Source of the DNA: Ensifer sp. BR816
Lineage (GTDB): Bacteria; Pseudomonadota; Alphaproteobacteria; Rhizobiales; Rhizobiaceae
Length of the DNA stretch: 64,000 bases
Reading direction: 5' to 3'
NCBI RefSeq assembly: GCF_000378985.1
Contig: NZ_KB905370.1
Span: forward strand, 4,524,799-4,588,798
Below the pieces are notes generated by a model. That model was given only the letters and a program-made list of their open reading frames with translations, did no database searches and was not told the origin of the DNA. Positions 62,571 to 64,000 of the stretch are shown here, piece by piece. The position numbers and the translations under genes are program-made. The number at the start of each line of letters is the position of its first letter. Position 1 is the stretch's first letter.

Positions 62571-63890
62571 ATGACGCAACTGCCTTCGACGGACCCCGAT
62601 CTGCACCGCCTGCCGACCGACCAGGACCTCGGCCGGCTGCAGTTTACGACGCTGCTTTACTACCTTCACTGCACCAATCCCGACAACGGGCTGGTCCGCG
62701 ACAAGACGGCGCCGGGAGCACCTGCCAGCATTGCTGCAATCGGCATGGCTCTGGCGACAATCCCGGTCGTCGTCGAGCGCGGTGTTGTCATTCGCGAATT
62801 CGCCGCGAAAATCACTCGCAGGCGCCTGCGCTATCTGATGGCCTGTCCTCAGGGCCCCGAACCTACAGCGTCCGGATACAAGGGCTTCTTCTACCACTTC
62901 CTCGACATCGAGACCGGTGAGCGGGTCTGGCAATGCGAATTGTCGACCATCGATTCGGCGTTCCTGTTCGCGGGCGCGCTGACCGTCGCCACCTATTTTG
63001 ACCAGGACACGGCCGACGAAACCGAAATCCGGCAGCTTGCCTCGGCGCTCTACGAGCGCGCAGACTGGAACTGGGCGCGCGATCATGGTCCCACGCTCAC
63101 GCACGGCTGGCGCCCGGAAAGCGGATTCATCCCGCATCGTTGGCGCGGCTATGACGAGGGGCTTCTTCTCTACATCCTCGGCCTGGGCTCGCCGACCCAT
63201 CCCCTGCCGGCCGAATCCTATGCCGCCTATGCGGAAAGCTACGAATGGCGGAATATATTCGGCCGGGAGCTGCTTTATTCGGGGCCTCTCTTCACGCACC
63301 AGCTTTCCCACATGTGGATCGATTTCCGCGGCATCCGCGACGAATTCATGCGCTCGCACGATAGCGACTATTTTCAAAACAGCCGGCAAGCGACTTATGT
63401 GCAGCAGGAATACGCCATCCGAAATCCGCTGGGTTTCGCCGGTTACGGAGAGCACTGCTGGGGGTTCACGGCAAGCGACGGCCCCGGGTGGCTCAAGCGG
63501 ACGATCGACGGGGCCGAGCGGGAGTTCTTCGACTATATCGCCCGCGGCGCGCCGTTCGGACCGGACGACGGCACGGTATCGCCGTGGGTGGTCATCGCCT
63601 CCTTGCCTTTCGCGCCGGAGATCGTCGTGCCCACGGTCAGAAACTTCGCAAAAATGGACCTCGGCATGACGCGACTTTACGGTTTCAAGCCTTCGTTCAA
63701 CCAGTCCTTTGCGGTGGACGACGGTGCCGCGGGGTTCTGGATCACTCCCTATCACTTTGGCATCGACCAGGGGCCGGTGGTGTTGATGATAGAAAACTAT
63801 CGCACCGGCCTGCTCTGGAACACCATGCGCCGATGTCAGCCGGTGGTCACCGGACTTCGCCGCGCCGGCTTCACCGGCGGTTGGCTGTAG
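62571..63890 (+). CDS. GH144/PF10091 endo-beta-1,2-glucanase-like protein
   Basis: 439 residues without signal peptide. The PF10091 'glucoamylase-like' family is recognised by 'GFFYHFLDIETGERVW', 'ELSTIDSAFLFAGAL', 'HRWRGYDEGLLLYILGLGSP', 'HMWIDFRGIRD', 'YFQNSRQATYVQQEYAI' and 'WGFTASDGPG'. This fold includes GH144 endo-beta-1,2-glucanases and the cyclising domain of NdvB. A cytosolic version next to a GH94 phosphorylase suggests it cuts beta-1,2-glucan inside the cell, which the GH94 enzyme then phosphorolyses. Ribosome site is weak. Ends 58 nt before a relB-like gene. Confidence 0.82.
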   Translation: MTQLPSTDPDLHRLPTDQDLGRLQFTTLLYYLHCTNPDNGLVRDKTAPGAPASIAAIGMALATIPVVVERGVVIREFAAKITRRRLRYLMACPQGPEPTASGYKGFFYHFLDIETGERVWQCELSTIDSAFLFAGALTVATYFDQDTADETEIRQLASALYERADWNWARDHGPTLTHGWRPESGFIPHRWRGYDEGLLLYILGLGSPTHPLPAESYAAYAESYEWRNIFGRELLYSGPLFTHQLSHMWIDFRGIRDEFMRSHDSDYFQNSRQATYVQQEYAIRNPLGFAGYGEHCWGFTASDGPGWLKRTIDGAEREFFDYIARGAPFGPDDGTVSPWVVIASLPFAPEIVVPTVRNFAKMDLGMTRLYGFKPSFNQSFAVDDGAAGFWITPYHFGIDQGPVVLMIENYRTGLLWNTMRRCQPVVTGLRRAGFTGGWL

Positions 63891-63948
63891 CCGGGCTGGA
63901 AGTTGTCATGCAAGTGTATTACAATCGCATCAGTCGAAGGAGAGCATT

Positions 63949-64000
63949 ATGGGTTCAAATGCACTGGTGCAGACAAGGATCGATGCTGACGTCAAGGAGC
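63949..64000 (+). CDS. RelB/DinJ-family antitoxin (partial)
   Basis: Only the first 17 codons are in the window: MGSNALVQTRIDADVKE. The 'VQTRIDADVKE' beta strand is typical of RelB/DinJ ribbon-helix-helix antitoxins. Ribosome site GAAGGAGAG. A TGTATTACA palindrome at 63915-63923 could be its autoregulatory operator. The toxin gene should follow outside the window. Confidence 0.6.
   Translation, partial: MGSNALVQTRIDADVKE

Overview
The window looks like accessory DNA from a fast-growing rhizobium of the Sinorhizobium/Ensifer-Rhizobium-Agrobacterium group. The reasons are a high G+C content, a type VI secretion (T6SS) cluster with the gene order known from Agrobacterium tumefaciens (an imp operon and a divergent hcp operon, a TagF-PppA fusion, two TssC proteins, TagJ and a cytoplasmic PpkA kinase), a BacA-type ABC protein, and enzymes of beta-1,2-glucan metabolism. 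No rRNA, tRNA or CRISPR array was seen. I could not search databases, so all names come from motifs and family recognition.

Layout. (1) 1-5.7 kb, minus strand: an operon hyuA-hyuB-aminotransferase-uronate dehydrogenase-like, cut by the left edge, read from a good sigma-70-type promoter. (2) 5.8-7.8 kb, plus: a cupin protein and a polysaccharide-export lipoprotein. (3) 7.8-26.5 kb, minus: the T6SS structural operon tssA-tssB-tssC41-tssC40-tagJ-tssE-tssF-tssG-fha-tssK-tssL-tssM-tagF/pppA-ppkA, with most stop and start codons overlapping. (4) 26.7-38.3 kb, plus: tssH-hcp, a three-gene module (Rap1a/Tai-like periplasmic protein, unknown protein with a hydrophobic segment, lipoprotein), then vgrG, a DUF2169 adaptor, a PAAR-like/Ntox15 DNase effector and a GAD/DUF1851-like immunity protein. 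An exact 148-bp piece of vgrG lies just downstream. (5) 38.5-43.7 kb: class III cyclase, SRPBCC protein, ABC-exporter remnant, CorA, and two YkuD-type lipoproteins. (6) 43.8-49.1 kb, metal genes: a ZntA-type ATPase behind a MerR-family promoter; a multicopper oxidase-ZIP permease operon; and an E. coli-type mntR. The oxidase promoter and the mntR promoter each carry an ATAGC-N4-GCTAT MntR-like box. (7) 49.1-63.9 kb, carbon metabolism: a GH94 beta-1,2-glucan phosphorylase-like protein, a BacA-like ABC protein with a decayed ATPase site, lactate dehydrogenase, a CBS-BON protein, glycogen phosphorylase, phosphoketolase and a GH144/PF10091 endo-beta-1,2-glucanase-like protein. Two copies of a ~97-nt structured repeat flank this block. 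The right edge cuts a RelB/DinJ-type antitoxin gene.

How the parts fit. In the T6SS, PpkA, PppA, Fha and TssL form the threonine-phosphorylation switch. TssL keeps a Thr at position 14, the residue phosphorylated in Agrobacterium. The PppA domain has lost a metal-binding Asp. The most novel-looking parts are the hcp-vgrG interval (candidate new effector/immunity set), the MntR-boxed oxidase plus permease pair, and the cytoplasmic beta-1,2-glucan island, which holds the two accessory catalytic domains of cyclic glucan synthase as separate proteins.
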